Shown here: positions 7,385-14,972 of the stretch, one piece after another
How the letters are laid out: every line of letters starts with the position of its first letter
Position numbering within the stretch: the stretch's first letter is position 1
Source: Lachnospiraceae bacterium
Lineage (GTDB): Bacteria; Bacillota; Clostridia; Lachnospirales; Lachnospiraceae
Reading direction: 5' to 3'
DNA: 59,234 bases
NCBI GenBank assembly: GCA_022799355.1
Contig: JAAWOG010000016.1
Coordinates: 1-59,234, forward strand
The notes under the pieces: model-generated
Database searches by the model: none
Told to the model about the DNA's origin: nothing
The model's input: the letters and a program-made list of their open reading frames with translations, nothing else
Made by a program: the position numbers and the translations under genes

Positions 7385-7615
7385 ATGTTAATAAAACTAA
7401 ATACAATTGACGATGTAAAAGAATTTGTAAACATATGCAGTAAATATGAGGCAGATGTTGATGTAAAACAGGGAAAATTTACAGTAGATGGTAAAAGTAT
7501 TTTGGGGATTTTTAGTTTAAATCTTATAGAAGGATTAAGTGTTTACATATTAACACCAGATGAAAAAGTTGCTGAAGATTTTAAGCGGAAAATTTTCAAA
7601 TGGAATGTTTCTTAA
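7385..7615 (+). CDS. HPr-like protein without the phosphorylatable histidine (copy 2)
   Basis: This 76-residue protein is a paralogue of the 3424-3660 product. Shared positions are F(I/V)NICSKY-x-x-D-h-(N/D), (D)A/GKS-(L/I)-(I/L)-G-(V/I)-F and a final helix after an E/D-x-(V/S). The middle, DGKSILGIFSLNLIEGLSV, resembles the Ser46 region of HPr. No histidine occurs at the expected phosphorylation site. The function is unknown; a binding or decoy role toward host PTS regulation is conceivable but not shown. Confidence 0.55.
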   Translation: MLIKLNTIDDVKEFVNICSKYEADVDVKQGKFTVDGKSILGIFSLNLIEGLSVYILTPDEKVAEDFKRKIFKWNVS

Positions 7616-7653
7616 AATGCCTGTTTTATTGGCAAAATATGAGGTGAAATTGT

Positions 7654-7758
7654 ATGAAGATTAATTTATGGGATGGTTTATGGAAGTTTGAGATTGACTG
7701 GAAAGCAGTTGTAGGTATTGGGATTATAATTTGGGGTTGTGTGTTATTAAATATGTGA
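7654..7758 (+). CDS. Small single-span membrane protein, 34 aa
   Basis: ATG 7654 follows GAGGTG. The product MKINLWDGLWKFEIDWKAVV continues as a hydrophobic stretch GIGIIIWGCVLLNM to the C-terminus, a likely single membrane helix. Its stop overlaps the AGGAGG used by the NrdD gene, so translation may be coupled. No family is recognised. Confidence 0.45.
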   Translation: MKINLWDGLWKFEIDWKAVVGIGIIIWGCVLLNM

Positions 7759-7772
7759 GGAGGAATTATTTA

Positions 7773-9932
7773 TTGCAGATAATTAAGAAAGATGGAACAT
7801 TAGAGCAATATGATGAACAAAAGATAATCAATGCTTGTAATAAAGCTGCAAGAAGAGCAATGGTTGAATTATCTGATTCTGACTATCAGATAATTTGTAA
7901 TGCTGTATGGGATAAACTGGTAGAAAATGATTTAGAAGATACTGAAATTTATGAAATGCATAATATTGTAGAAGCAGTATTAGAAGAATATTATCCAGTA
8001 GTTGCAAAGATGTATAAAGAATATAGAAATTATAAAAAAGACTTTGTACATATGATGGATAAGGTATATGAAAAAAGTCAGACAATTAGATATATTGGGG
8101 ACAAAAATAATGCTAATACAGATTCTGCATTAGTTGCAACAAAAAGAAGTCTGATATTTGGAGAATTAAATGGAGAATTATACAAGAAATTCTTTTTAAC
8201 TTTAAATGAAAAACAAGCAATGAAAGATGGATATATTTATATTCATGATAGAAGTTCTCGCTTGGATACTTTCAATTGCTGCCTTTTTAGAATTGGTAAA
8301 GTAATGAAAAATGGCTTTGAGATGGGAAATGTATGGTATAACGAACCAAACTCACTTGATACGGCATTTGATGTTATGGGAGATATCATTCTTTCGACGG
8401 CAGCACAACAGTATGGTGGCTTTACAGTGCCGGAGGTGGACAAAATTCTTGCTCCATATGCGGAGAAATCATATTGGAAATATAGAAAAGAATATGCAGA
8501 TATATGCAGATATATTGAAAAGGATAATGGAACTGAAATTACTAATACTTCCAGTGCTGAAGAATGGGTTATGAAAAAGATACAGCGTGATTTTGAACAG
8601 GGATGGCAAGGAATTGAATATAAATTAAATACTGTTGGATCGTCACGAGGCGATTATCCTTTCGTTACAATGACTATTGGATTGACAACAGATAAATTTG
8701 GCAAGATGGCAGCTATTACATTGCTCAATGTACATAAAGAAGGTCAGGGAAAGAAAGAATTTAAACGTCCTGTGCTATTTCCTAAGATCGTATTTTTGTA
8801 TGATAAGAATTTGCATGGAGATGGTAGTGAGAAATATGAAAGCGCAGATGTATTTAATGCGGGTATTGAATGTAGCAGTAAGACAATGTATCCTGATTGG
8901 TTGTCTTTGACAGGTAATGGATATGTACCAGAAATGTATAAGAAATATAGTAGAGTTGTAAGCCCTATGGGCTGCAGAGCATTTCTATCTCCTTGGTATG
9001 AAAAAGGCGGTATGTACCCGTTAGACGAAAATGATAAACCAGTATTTGAAGGGCGATGTAATTTAGGTGTTGTTTCACTTCATTTACCTATGATATTGGC
9101 AAAAGCGAGACAAGAATCAAAGGATTTTTATGAAGTTTTAGAATATTACCTTGAATTAATCAGAGGATTACATAAACGTACCTATGATTATATTGGGGAA
9201 TTAAGAGCAAGCGTAAATCCAGTAGCTTTTTGTGAAGGTGGATTATATGGTGGACATTTAAAGCCAGAAGATAAGATCAAGTCAATTCTTCCACCAATGA
9301 CTATGAGTTATGGAATTACGGCATTGAACGAATTGCAGAGGTTGTATAATGGCAAATCTATTCGTGAAGATGGAGAGTTTGCATTAGAAGTAATGCAGTA
9401 TATCCAAAGATACATAGATAGAATAAAGGAAGAAGATCAAATACTATATGCAATTTATGGAACACCAGCAGAAAGTCTTTGTGGATTACAGATTGAACAA
9501 TTCCGAAAAGTGTATGGAATTATTGAAAATGTATCAGACAAGCCATATGTAAGCAATAGCTTTCATTGCCATGTATCTGAGCAAATGTCTCCCATCGAAA
9601 AACAAAATAAAGAAGAAAGATTTTGGGGATATTTCAACGGTGGCAAAATCCAGTATTGTCGTTACAACTTGGGATATAACATAGAAGCAATTAAGACCTT
9701 GGTTCTTAGGGCAATGAAGAAAGGTTTCTATGAAGGTGTAAATCTTGCGATGTGCTATTGTGAGGATTGTGGGTATCAGCAAGTAGAAATGGATGTTTGT
9801 CCCAAGTGTGGAAGTAGCAAGATTACGAAGATAGATCGTATGAATGGCTATTTGGGATTCACAAGGGTACATGGAGAAACGCGATATAATGAAGCAAAGA
9901 ATGCGGAGATAAAGGATAGGGTGTCGATGTAA
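7773..9932 (+). CDS. nrdD: Anaerobic ribonucleoside-triphosphate reductase
   Basis: This class III reductase (about 719 residues) makes deoxyribonucleotides from ribonucleoside triphosphates without oxygen. The N-terminal ATP-cone (QIIKKDGTLEQYDEQKIINA) controls activity. A C-terminal zinc site CYCEDCG...CPKCG is followed by the glycyl-radical region MNGYLGF near residue 700, where the glycine radical forms. The start is TTG 7773, in frame, 9 bases after GGAGG (7759-7763). The in-frame extension to 7731 would run through the upstream small gene and has no ribosome binding site. The gene overlaps nrdG by one base, giving a coupled nrdDG operon. Confidence 0.95.
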   Translation: MQIIKKDGTLEQYDEQKIINACNKAARRAMVELSDSDYQIICNAVWDKLVENDLEDTEIYEMHNIVEAVLEEYYPVVAKMYKEYRNYKKDFVHMMDKVYEKSQTIRYIGDKNNANTDSALVATKRSLIFGELNGELYKKFFLTLNEKQAMKDGYIYIHDRSSRLDTFNCCLFRIGKVMKNGFEMGNVWYNEPNSLDTAFDVMGDIILSTAAQQYGGFTVPEVDKILAPYAEKSYWKYRKEYADICRYIEKDNGTEITNTSSAEEWVMKKIQRDFEQGWQGIEYKLNTVGSSRGDYPFVTMTIGLTTDKFGKMAAITLLNVHKEGQGKKEFKRPVLFPKIVFLYDKNLHGDGSEKYESADVFNAGIECSSKTMYPDWLSLTGNGYVPEMYKKYSRVVSPMGCRAFLSPWYEKGGMYPLDENDKPVFEGRCNLGVVSLHLPMILAKARQESKDFYEVLEYYLELIRGLHKRTYDYIGELRASVNPVAFCEGGLYGGHLKPEDKIKSILPPMTMSYGITALNELQRLYNGKSIREDGEFALEVMQYIQRYIDRIKEEDQILYAIYGTPAESLCGLQIEQFRKVYGIIENVSDKPYVSNSFHCHVSEQMSPIEKQNKEERFWGYFNGGKIQYCRYNLGYNIEAIKTLVLRAMKKGFYEGVNLAMCYCEDCGYQQVEMDVCPKCGSSKITKIDRMNGYLGFTRVHGETRYNEAKNAEIKDRVSM

Positions 9933-10630
9933 TGAATTATCATAATATTACTTATCCAGACATGAATAACGGAGAAGGTTTGAGAGTCGTACTATGGCTC
10001 TCAGGCTGTTCTCATAAATGTAGAGGATGTCAAAATCCTCAAACATGGAATGTTAATAGCGGTATTCTATTTGATGAATCAGCAAAAGAAGAATTATTTA
10101 GAGAACTTGATAAGGATTATATTTCAGGTCTGACACTGACGGGAGGTGATCCGCTTTTTGAGGATAATCTTGATGGTGTGTTGGATATAGTTACCGAAGT
10201 AAATAAACGATACAATCAAAATATATTCCAAAATGCAGAAATGCTATTGGATAGAGGTATTTCTAATGCCTTGTATAGTAAAAACGAGTATACAAAAGGT
10301 AGTCTAAATGATTGCCATAGAATCCGTCTTTCAAGACCACAGAAAACAATTTGGCTATATACAGGATATACCATTTATTTTACAGATGATTGTAATAGAA
10401 AAGTATTATCTGCAAAAACAGATAATTATCAATTAGATGCTGTGATTCCAACTGTATTAAGAGAGAAAATATTAGAACAATGTGACATTGTGATAGATGG
10501 AAGATATGTGGATTCTCAACGCGATATAACATTGCCATATAGAGGCAGTAAAAATCAAAGACTTATTGATATTAAAAGATCCATTCAAAAAGGAGAAGTG
10601 ATTTTATGGAACAGTCAATATATAAAATGA
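9932..10630 (+). CDS. nrdG: Anaerobic ribonucleotide reductase activating protein with a central insertion
   Basis: This radical SAM activase installs the glycyl radical on NrdD. The iron-sulfur motif C-x3-C-x2-C appears as SGCSHKCRGCQNPQ near residue 30, followed by the SAM-binding GGDP motif (LTLTGGDPLF) near residue 73. At 232 residues it is some 50-70 longer than the common form. The extra part lies around residues 90-135 (YNQNIFQNAEMLLDRG and NALYSKNEYTKGSLNDCH), between the GGDP motif and the IWLYTGY strand. The C-terminal half is otherwise normal (IVIDGRYVDSQRDITLPYRG). It overlaps nrdD by one base. Confidence 0.9.
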   Translation: MNYHNITYPDMNNGEGLRVVLWLSGCSHKCRGCQNPQTWNVNSGILFDESAKEELFRELDKDYISGLTLTGGDPLFEDNLDGVLDIVTEVNKRYNQNIFQNAEMLLDRGISNALYSKNEYTKGSLNDCHRIRLSRPQKTIWLYTGYTIYFTDDCNRKVLSAKTDNYQLDAVIPTVLREKILEQCDIVIDGRYVDSQRDITLPYRGSKNQRLIDIKRSIQKGEVILWNSQYIK

Positions 10631-10938
10631 AAAACTATTCTAAAGAATTTCTACAGAAACATAAGTTTAAATATAGCAGCCACTTAAGTGAATATGTAGA
10701 TGAAATATTTACATATAAGTTCCCACTTATCTATAGTATAAAAATACCTGTAATAGAATGTGAGATATCCGTTTCCACAGTAACGGGTATAGCTAATTTA
10801 AATATTTATAAAGCAGGTACAAAGGAACTATATCCACCATATTACAATAAAGAATATGGAAACTATAAAATTATTATGAGACTTATTGATACAAAGATAA
10901 ACAGAAAACTCAAGGAATTGGGAATTGAAAAAGCATGA
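10606..10938 (+). CDS. Hypothetical phage protein, 110 aa
   Basis: ATG 10606 lies inside the end of nrdG (25-base overlap) after AAAGGAGAAG. The basic product contains EFLQKHKFKYSSHLSEYVDEI and a beta-rich centre. It overlaps the next small gene by 4 bases, so it belongs to the nrdDG transcription unit. No family is recognised. Confidence 0.6.
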   Translation: MEQSIYKMKNYSKEFLQKHKFKYSSHLSEYVDEIFTYKFPLIYSIKIPVIECEISVSTVTGIANLNIYKAGTKELYPPYYNKEYGNYKIIMRLIDTKINRKLKELGIEKA

Positions 10939-11099
10939 ATATGATCTTAACTTCAGAATGTGAAGAATGTAAATATGGATTTATTGATGAGAGCAATAAA
11001 GCAAAAATAAAAGTATTTTGTGAGGATAAAAATAAAGAATACTATTATGGACAATGCATACCATGCGAAAATAAAACAAAGAAAAAGAGGCGCGAATGA
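10935..11099 (+). CDS. Small four-cysteine zinc-ribbon protein, 54 aa
   Basis: ATG 10935 (or 10941) overlaps the previous stop. The 54-residue product has two Cys-x-x-Cys pairs (CEECKYGF and CIPCENK) about 30 residues apart plus a cysteine between, and a very basic tail (KTKKKRRE). It looks like a metal-binding, perhaps nucleic-acid-binding, protein. Its stop overlaps the dUTPase start by 4 bases. Confidence 0.55.
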   Translation: MNMILTSECEECKYGFIDESNKAKIKVFCEDKNKEYYYGQCIPCENKTKKKRRE

Positions 11100-11626
11100 A
11101 TAATATAGGAATAGCTGAGTTTCAGAAAGTTAGTTTCTTTCAGTTTTTGGCGGATTGGTCTGAAATATATAAAATGAAACAGGAAGAATATGAAAAAGAG
11201 GCAGTACAAAATATATACAATGCATTAACACTACCCAAAAGATCAACGAAAGGAAGTTGCGGATATGATTTTGCATGCCCATGTGACATATCATTAAAAC
11301 CTAATGAATCCATAAAAATACCAACAGGAATGAGATGTAAGATAAATAATGGCTGGGCATTAAAATTATATCCAAGAAGCAGTTTGGGATTTCAATATAG
11401 AATGCAGCTTGACAATACAGTAGGCATCATAGACAGTGATTATTTTCGTTCTGACAATGAAGGACATATTTTAGTGAAGATAACAAATGATTCCAAAGAA
11501 GCTAAGACACTTGAAATAAAAAGTGGTGAAAGATTTATTCAGGGGATATTTTTACCATATGGGATAATAAAAAGTGATACTACTGAGGCAGTTAGAAATG
11601 GTGGGTTTGGAAGCACAGGAAAGTGA
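11096..11626 (+). CDS. dut: dUTP diphosphatase
   Basis: The five dUTPase motifs are visible in order: GYDFACP (motif 1), PRSSLG (2), NTVGIIDSDY (3), GERFIQGIF (4) and the C-terminal RNGGFGSTGK (5). The enzyme hydrolyses dUTP to dUMP, keeping uracil out of DNA and feeding dTMP synthesis. At 176 residues it is longer than the usual 140-150, because of about 35 extra N-terminal residues before the first motif. ATG 11096 follows GAGG at 11087-11090. Confidence 0.9.
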   Translation: MNNIGIAEFQKVSFFQFLADWSEIYKMKQEEYEKEAVQNIYNALTLPKRSTKGSCGYDFACPCDISLKPNESIKIPTGMRCKINNGWALKLYPRSSLGFQYRMQLDNTVGIIDSDYFRSDNEGHILVKITNDSKEAKTLEIKSGERFIQGIFLPYGIIKSDTTEAVRNGGFGSTGK

Positions 11627-11647
11627 ATAGAGAAAGGAGCTGGAGCC

Positions 11648-12913
11648 GTGCGCACAAAAGGATATCCTGGCTCCTTTTTAACAAGTATGAATAATGAAGA
11701 AATATTGAATTTTGCAATAGAGCATGGTATGATAGATACATCATACGTGCAAGATCAAATTAAAATGAGTAAAAGAGAGGAGATATTAAAAAAACACCCA
11801 TATTCTATCTGGATTGATAAAAATGGTTATTGGCACACATATTTACCAAAAGAAAATGGTGAACGAAAGGCTATAAAACGTAAAGAAAAAAATGACATAT
11901 TGAACATCATAGAAAGTTTTTGGAAAAATAGAAGTAAGAATTCATTTAAAGAACGATACCGTATTTGGATTGATAGACAAAGAAAGTGTGGAAGATCAGA
12001 TAATACTATTAGTAAGTATGAGAGTGATTTTAAAAGATTTTTTCTTGATGATGAGATATGTTATAAAGATATAACACAAATAAATGATGAGTATATCTAT
12101 ATGTTTATACAGCGATTGCTTAAAAGAAAACAAATTCCATATAGAGCATTAAAAGGAATGTTTGGTTATATGAACGGAATTTTTGAAAAAGCAATTATGG
12201 ATAAAGTAATAAAAGAAAATCCGTGTAAATATGTTGATTTGCCTACATTTAAACAATCATGTAAAGAAGAACGGGAAAAAATAACTGAAGAAAGAATTTT
12301 ATCAAAATCAGAAAAAGAGGCATTACTAAGAAAACTAAATTCAAGTTATGATGGGAAACCAAATTATATTACTAAATATGCAATTGAATTAGCAATGTAT
12401 ACTGGTATGAGAGTTGGAGAACTATCTGGATTAAAGTGGGAAGATATTGACTTTAAACGAAAGGAAATAACTATTAGACACTCTGAAAAATATAATCAAA
12501 TAACAAAAGAATATACTATTTCAACAACAAAGAATAGTAAAATAAGAAAGATTCCGCTTACTAAAGAAATGATAGATGTGTTACAAAAAGTTAAAGAAGT
12601 GGAAATGAAAAATGGTTATATTACAGAGTTTGTTTTTTCAAATGAAAATGGCAGAATACATTCAAGAGTTATATCAGACTGTATTAGAAATCGCACTATG
12701 TCAAAAGAGTTTTTTAATCCAAAAAGTATACATGCAATTAGAAGAACTGTTAATTCTGATATGAGATGTAACGGAGTATCTTCGGTTGTTGCAGCATCAA
12801 TATTGGGACATACATCAAAAGTAAATGATGAAAATTATACTTATGATGCATCGGATATGAATTATAAAACAGCAATTATATCTGAGATTAATGAAAAGAC
12901 AAAATGCATCTGA
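11648..12913 (+). CDS. int: Tyrosine-recombinase integrase
   Basis: The 421-residue product has an N-terminal arm-binding region, a core-binding SAM-like domain (about 95-200) and a catalytic domain (about 215-415). Catalytic residues seen are Arg in TGMRVGELSGLKWEDI, His and Arg in HAIRRTVNSDM, His in ILGHTSKVND and Tyr in ENYTYD. It starts at GTG 11648 after AAAGGAGCTGG. It lies about 70 bases from the partial tRNA at 12985, the usual arrangement of integrase and attachment site. It should integrate and excise the element at a tRNA gene. Confidence 0.95.
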   Translation: MRTKGYPGSFLTSMNNEEILNFAIEHGMIDTSYVQDQIKMSKREEILKKHPYSIWIDKNGYWHTYLPKENGERKAIKRKEKNDILNIIESFWKNRSKNSFKERYRIWIDRQRKCGRSDNTISKYESDFKRFFLDDEICYKDITQINDEYIYMFIQRLLKRKQIPYRALKGMFGYMNGIFEKAIMDKVIKENPCKYVDLPTFKQSCKEEREKITEERILSKSEKEALLRKLNSSYDGKPNYITKYAIELAMYTGMRVGELSGLKWEDIDFKRKEITIRHSEKYNQITKEYTISTTKNSKIRKIPLTKEMIDVLQKVKEVEMKNGYITEFVFSNENGRIHSRVISDCIRNRTMSKEFFNPKSIHAIRRTVNSDMRCNGVSSVVAASILGHTSKVNDENYTYDASDMNYKTAIISEINEKTKCI

Positions 12914-12984
12914 TATCTCATTGATAACTTTTACGTTTTCGGTGCTTAAAAAGGTTGATTTTACGCGGTTTTTCACATGTCAGT

Positions 12985-13008
12985 CGGGTTCAAGTCCCGC
13001 TGCCGGCA
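12985..13008 (+). repeat. Right attachment site: partial tRNA 3' end
   Basis: The sequence CGGGTTCAAGTCCCGC followed by TGCCGGCA has the form of a tRNA T-arm, 3' acceptor strand and discriminator base. The T-loop TTCAAGT is flanked by GGG and CCC. The rest of the tRNA is missing upstream, and the outermost T-stem pair is mismatched (T84 against C at the end of CCCGC), as expected if the crossover lies between 12984 and 12985. The tRNA reads on the plus strand, so the intact gene should be at the left end of the element. A leucine tRNA is possible from the acceptor sequence, but this is a guess. Confidence 0.75.
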
Positions 13009-13242
13009 TCATAAACGATTCGGATTTTCATATAATACCAGTTCTTAAGCTTATTCTTAAGAGGATTTCGATCAGTAAAGTCAGGTTTTTCCAGTTGAGT
13101 TTTTATCATATTCGGATTTCGGGCGAAGGTGCCCGGGTTTTTCCGTAAACACAATACGGCGGCATTTTTTCGGGAGGAGATGTCGGCTGAGGTTTTGAAG
13201 GATTTTATTATGACAATACAGGCATAAAAAAGGAGGAAAAAG
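13009..13242. other. Junction region between element and chromosome
   Basis: This stretch has no convincing gene. It holds a 7-bp stem hairpin (TCTTAAG / CTTAAGA, 13043-13062) and a GGAGG before ATG 13243. A short open frame across 12891-13148 overlaps the integrase end and the tRNA piece and is not supported. Confidence 0.5.
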
Positions 13243-14388
13243 ATGAGGTACAGAGTATTAGGTAAGACAGGACTTACGGTGAGTGAGATCGGCCTTGGCG
13301 GGGAATGGCTGGAGCGCCACAATACGCAGGAAGTAAAAGAAGTGATAGATACCTGCGAAAAGGAAGGAATCAATATTCTGGACTGCTGGATGTCCGAGCC
13401 GAATGTGCGCACCAATATCGGCCTCGCAATTGAGGGAAGGCGGGATAAGTGGATCATTCAGGGACATATCGGTTCCACCTGGCAGAACGGACAGTACGTA
13501 AAGACAAGGGAATTGGAGAAAGTAAAAGCGGCCTTTGAGGATCTGCTTGCGCGGATGCGGACGGATTATATCGATCTGGGCATGATCCACTTTGTGGATG
13601 AGCCGGAGGAGTTTGAACGGGTTACCACAGGGGAATATATGGCGTATGTGCGGCAGCTCCTTAAGGAAGGAAAGATTCGTCATATCGGACTGAGCACCCA
13701 CAATCCGGAAGTGGCTAAGATGGCGGCGCTGCAGGGAGAGATCGGGATGATTCTGTTCAGCATCAATCCGGCTTTTGATATGATGCCTGCGGTGCGGGAT
13801 CTGGATCAGTATTTTGCGGATACATACGACGAAAATTTAGGAGGCATCGCACCGATCAGAGAAGAACTGTATAAGATCTGTGAGCAGCAGAATGTGGGTA
13901 TTACGGTTATGAAAGGATATGCCGGCGGGCGGCTCTTTGACGCAAAGACTTCGCCCTTTGGCGTGGCGCTGACGCCGGTACAGTGTCTGCACTATGCGCT
14001 GACAAGGCCTGCGGTGGCAAGCGTGATGGCAGGATTTGATACACCGGAGCATGTGTATGCGGCGACGGCCTATGAGACGGCATCGGATCAGGAAAAGGAT
14101 TATGCCAGCGTGCTGGCGGCTGCTCCGAAGCATGCATTTTCCACCGGACAGTGCACTTACTGCGGGCACTGCGCGCCCTGCCCGAAAAAGATTGATATTG
14201 CCATGGTAAATAAATTATATGATCTGGCGACCATGCAGAAAGAAATTCCGGGGACGGTGCGTGCCCACTATCAGGAATTGAAGGCGAATGCCTCCGACTG
14301 TATCGGCTGTAAGGGCTGCGAGAGCAGATGCCCCTTCCACGTGTCGGTGGCGGAGCGGATGGAAAAGACCAGAGAGTTGTTTGGGTAA
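13243..14388 (+). CDS. Aldo/keto reductase-like protein with C-terminal ferredoxin domain
   Basis: Residues 1-290 follow the aldo/keto reductase barrel (MRYRVLGKTGLTVSEIGLGG opening; RTDYIDLGMIHF; EGKIRHIGLSTHNPE). Residues 300-380 carry two four-cysteine iron-sulfur sites, CTYCGHCAPCP and CIGCKGCESRCP. The usual catalytic Tyr and Lys are not where expected: the loop reads DCWMSEPNVRTNIGLAI instead of D-T-A-x-x-Y-G, and the lysine strand reads KWIIQGHIGS. The protein probably uses electrons through its clusters on an unknown substrate. ATG 13243 follows AAAGGAGGAAAAAG. Confidence 0.85.
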   Translation: MRYRVLGKTGLTVSEIGLGGEWLERHNTQEVKEVIDTCEKEGINILDCWMSEPNVRTNIGLAIEGRRDKWIIQGHIGSTWQNGQYVKTRELEKVKAAFEDLLARMRTDYIDLGMIHFVDEPEEFERVTTGEYMAYVRQLLKEGKIRHIGLSTHNPEVAKMAALQGEIGMILFSINPAFDMMPAVRDLDQYFADTYDENLGGIAPIREELYKICEQQNVGITVMKGYAGGRLFDAKTSPFGVALTPVQCLHYALTRPAVASVMAGFDTPEHVYAATAYETASDQEKDYASVLAAAPKHAFSTGQCTYCGHCAPCPKKIDIAMVNKLYDLATMQKEIPGTVRAHYQELKANASDCIGCKGCESRCPFHVSVAERMEKTRELFG

Positions 14389-14403
14389 GCAAGCAGCAGT
14401 GAG

Positions 14404-14438
14404 AAACCGGGAGTCTGAGAAAGGGTTCCCGGTTTTTT
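14404..14438 (+). terminator. Intrinsic terminator after the reductase gene
   Basis: The stem AAACCGGGA / TCCCGGTTT (9 bp) is followed by a T run (TTTTTTC). It lies 16 bases after the stop and separates the reductase from the first BlaI/M56 operon. Confidence 0.85.
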
Positions 14439-14466
14439 CTTTGATGTAACGGTTGGCGGGTTATTC

Positions 14467-14520
14467 TTGACAAGGGTGTCTAATGATGTTAGACTAAAGT
14501 TGTCTAATATCATTAGACAA
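14467..14520 (+). promoter_or_regulatory. Promoter with two BlaI-type operators (operator type GTCTAA)
   Basis: The -35 TTGACA (14467-14472) and -10 TAGACT (14490-14495) are 17 bases apart. One palindrome, GTCTAA-TGATG-TTAGAC (14478-14494), fills the spacer and -10. A second with half-sites TTGTCTAAT and ATTAGACAA around ATC (14500-14520) lies over the likely transcription start. Centres are 24 bases apart. This is the expected layout for repression by the BlaI-like protein encoded next. Confidence 0.8.
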
Positions 14521-14588
14521 CTGAAAGAATTTTAAATCCGGCAGGCATTTTAAGAGTTTTGAAATGGAAGAGGGTAAAAAGGAGCATT

Positions 14589-14972
14589 ATGGAACCGTAT
14601 AAACTGGGAGAGATGGAACGGAGATTTGCGGACTTAATCTGGGAGAGGGAGCCTGTTGCCAGCGGCGAACTGGTAAGGCTTTGCGAAAAGGCCTTTGACT
14701 GGAAGAGAACTACGACTTATACAATGCTGAAACGGCTTTGCCAGAGAAACCTGTTTGTCAATGACAATGGCATCGTCAGGGCATGCATGACAAAAGAAGA
14801 GTTTCATGCCGCCCAGGGGGAGCAGTTTCTAAAGGAAAATTTTGACGGCTCCCTTCCCGTTTTTCTGGCGGCTTTTTCCCGCAGGAGAAAACTGAGCGGA
14901 AGAGAAGTGGCGGAGCTGAAAAAACTGATCGAGGAGTATGAGGAGGAGAGAGATGATGATGCAGATATTTGA
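14589..14972 (+). CDS. BlaI/MecI-family repressor (pair 1)
   Basis: The 127-residue product has the BlaI winged helix: LGEMERRFADLIWEREPVAS, then RTTTYTMLKRLCQRN (recognition helix) and the wing with VNDNGI. The C-terminal part forms the dimerisation helices. These repressors bind palindromes and are released when the partner M56 metalloprotease signals. The start is ATG 14589, after AAAAGGAG; the earlier ATG 14559 has no ribosome binding site. It overlaps the M56 gene by 20 bases. Two palindromes upstream suggest autorepression. Confidence 0.9.
   Translation: MEPYKLGEMERRFADLIWEREPVASGELVRLCEKAFDWKRTTTYTMLKRLCQRNLFVNDNGIVRACMTKEEFHAAQGEQFLKENFDGSLPVFLAAFSRRRKLSGREVAELKKLIEEYEEERDDDADI

Larger units (their letters stand above)
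1..13008. mobile_element. Right part of an AT-rich integrated element, probably a prophage
   Basis: The whole segment is clearly richer in A+T than the DNA after 13 kb, and nearly all genes lie on the plus strand in short, tightly packed order. It holds a tyrosine integrase at its right end, next to a partial tRNA 3' end, plus genes common in large Firmicute phages: anaerobic ribonucleotide reductase, dUTPase, guanylate kinase, DNA methyltransferase, HNH-AP2 endonucleases and a SleB-like wall hydrolase. No capsid, terminase or tail gene is visible, so the structural part, if any, lies left of the window. A non-phage integrative element cannot be excluded. Confidence 0.8.

Noticed and set aside
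12891-13148. Open frame overlapping the end of the integrase gene and the tRNA piece
   Set aside because: It has no ribosome binding site, covers the attachment site and has a composition unlike a real protein.
14559-14588. Earlier ATG (14559) as the start of the first BlaI-like gene
   Set aside because: It has no ribosome binding site; ATG 14589 follows AAAAGGAG and gives the normal family length.
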